In this document: piece after piece, positions 63,007-64,000 of the stretch
Layout: each line of letters begins with the position of its first letter
Position numbering within the stretch: the first letter of the stretch is position 1
NCBI GenBank assembly: GCA_964543195.1
Contig: CAZIXF010000025.1
Span: 1 to 64,000 of the forward strand
Direction of reading: 5' to 3'
DNA: 64,000 nt
DNA from: JAGTVG01 sp964543195
GTDB taxonomy: Bacteria; Bacteroidota; Bacteroidia; Cytophagales; Cyclobacteriaceae
Notes under the pieces: generated by a model
What the model was told of the DNA's origin: nothing
Seen by the model: only the letters and a program-made list of their open reading frames with translations
Database searches by the model: none
Position numbers and translations under genes: made by a program

Positions 63007-63729
63007 TCAGCCTTTAATCTGTTTTTTTACCATTGATATATCCAGCAGCATAAGGAACGAATTTTCGAGTATTTCCAGATTGGTTTCCCGGTGGTTACTT
63101 AATCCTACGGCATCCCGTCCGCTCAGCACCTCTCCTTCAGTTTTTATCTTGCCCTGAATGACAAGGACAAATATTCCATTATCTTCGGAAGATCTGGTGA
63201 ACCCCACTTGACTACCGGATGAAAAGCTGCCCAGGTAAAGATTGGCTTTCTGTTGTACCGAAAGAGTATTCTTCTTCCCGTCCTGACTGGCGATAAAGAT
63301 CAATTTACCCGGCTTTAAGGAATAATTAATTACCGTGCTGGCAGGACTGGTATTAAACCGGTCGGGAAGGATCCATAACTGGAGAAAGTTCGATATTTCT
63401 GACCCGGAAGGATTGACCTGGGAATGAGTTAATCCACTGCCGGTAGAAAGTACCTGGACGTCGCCAAACTTCAAGTGGCAGTCTTTGCCTAGATTGTCTT
63501 TATGGCGTATGGTGCCTTCGAGGGGGATGGTGATGATTTCTATATTATCATGAGTGTGCGTACCGAAGCCGTTACGGGGTTGAATAAAATCATCATTCAA
63601 TACCCTCAGGTTACCGAAACCCATTCGGTTTTCGTCATAGTAATTCCCAAAACTGAATGTATGGTATGTTTTCAGCCACTCATGGTTGGTAAATCCCCGG
63701 GTATCTTTATTGAAAATTACTTTTTTCAT
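63007..63729 (-). CDS. Pirin family protein
   Basis: A 240-residue bicupin. The N-terminal cupin holds the metal site: THTHDNIEIITIPLEG and STGSGLTHSQVNPSG (three His and one Glu). The start RGFTNHEWLKTYHTFSFGNYYD is typical of YhhW-type pirins. Some have quercetinase activity; the physiological role is unclear. It is monocistronic. Confidence 0.93.
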   Translation of the reverse strand: MKKVIFNKDTRGFTNHEWLKTYHTFSFGNYYDENRMGFGNLRVLNDDFIQPRNGFGTHTHDNIEIITIPLEGTIRHKDNLGKDCHLKFGDVQVLSTGSGLTHSQVNPSGSEISNFLQLWILPDRFNTSPASTVINYSLKPGKLIFIASQDGKKNTLSVQQKANLYLGSFSSGSQVGFTRSSEDNGIFVLVIQGKIKTEGEVLSGRDAVGLSNHRETNLEILENSFLMLLDISMVKKQIKG

Positions 63730-63843
63730 TGGCGAAGGTTAAGAATCAACAAATTACAAAAATTTAACTATTTCCACCAGCCATGGTTGATTCTTAAAAA
63801 AATATGGATACGGAGTGATAATGCCTGAGTGAAGATCAGGTGA

Positions 63844-64000
63844 TCAGTTTATATTAAAATCATTACGGCTTTTAAAAACCTGGCGAACACGGTCTTGATC
63901 GAAAAGGCACATTTGACTATCATTAATTAATCCTAATCTTACATTTTCACCGGGCAATGGAACGAAGAATTTAATTTCAACCGGTTTATTCAGACTCAGC
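63844..64000 (-). CDS. C-terminal end of a gene running off the window
   Basis: An open minus-strand frame enters from the window edge and stops with TGA at 63844. The visible 51 residues (for example EIKFFVPLPGENVRLGLIND and QMCLFDQDRVRQVF) look like real protein. I cannot assign a family from this fragment. Confidence 0.5.
   Translation of the reverse strand, partial: LSLNKPVEIKFFVPLPGENVRLGLINDSQMCLFDQDRVRQVFKSRNDFNIN

Overview
The window looks like a chromosomal segment of a Bacteroidota bacterium, probably near Bacteroidales/Marinilabiliales. Three things point there: SusC-like TonB receptors and outer-membrane barrels, type IX secretion C-terminal domains (a large SBBP/PKD/CHU_C protein and a small sorting-domain protein), and -7 elements of the Bacteroidota TAnnTTTG type ahead of several genes. 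Families typical of the phylum (DUF4783, DUF4625, a DAHP synthase-chorismate mutase fusion) agree. The sequence is moderately AT-rich and gene-dense.

Layout. 1-20 kb is mostly housekeeping: a DUF302 protein, a CtpA-type protease, ruvX, def, an omega-amidase-like nitrilase, a DciA-like protein, nadC, gpmI, an MsbA-type exporter, a low-molecular-weight phosphatase with a fructosamine kinase, aspartate kinase, guaB, a secreted propeller protein and a membrane acyltransferase. 20.4-31.3 kb is an accessory metal region. 31.6-36.3 kb is a second metal cassette: a Fur-type regulator, a DUF2946-like protein, a TonB receptor and two DUF4625 lipoproteins. 36.3-37.6 kb is non-coding, with a tRNA-Arg(ACG), inverted and direct repeats and a heptamer satellite. 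37.6-64 kb returns to core metabolism: rpoN, asnS, nnrDE, a short leuA, icd, panB, a pyrR-like gene, an lrp-type regulator, aroA, aroB and DAHP synthase-chorismate mutase, proline dehydrogenase, a DUF1080/sulfatase pair, a polyprenyl synthase and pirin. It also holds a serpin and a MITE-like element.

The main point of interest is the 21.5-31.1 kb region. A NikR repressor with all four expected Ni(II) ligands heads a leftward run: TonB receptor, haem/siderophore-type binding protein, FecCD permease, ATPase, and a three-part protein joining a TrmO (UPF0066) methyltransferase domain, an FmdE domain and a four-cysteine zinc finger. Divergent from nikR are larE, larB and larC, the complete set for making the nickel-pincer nucleotide cofactor, followed by a small HPGHEH membrane protein. 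Matching 28-bp repeat motifs lie just upstream of nikR and of the TonB receptor. The simplest reading is one nickel regulon coupling outer- and inner-membrane nickel import to nickel-pincer cofactor synthesis, with the TrmO-FmdE protein as an uncharacterised member. No larA-type client enzyme is in the window.
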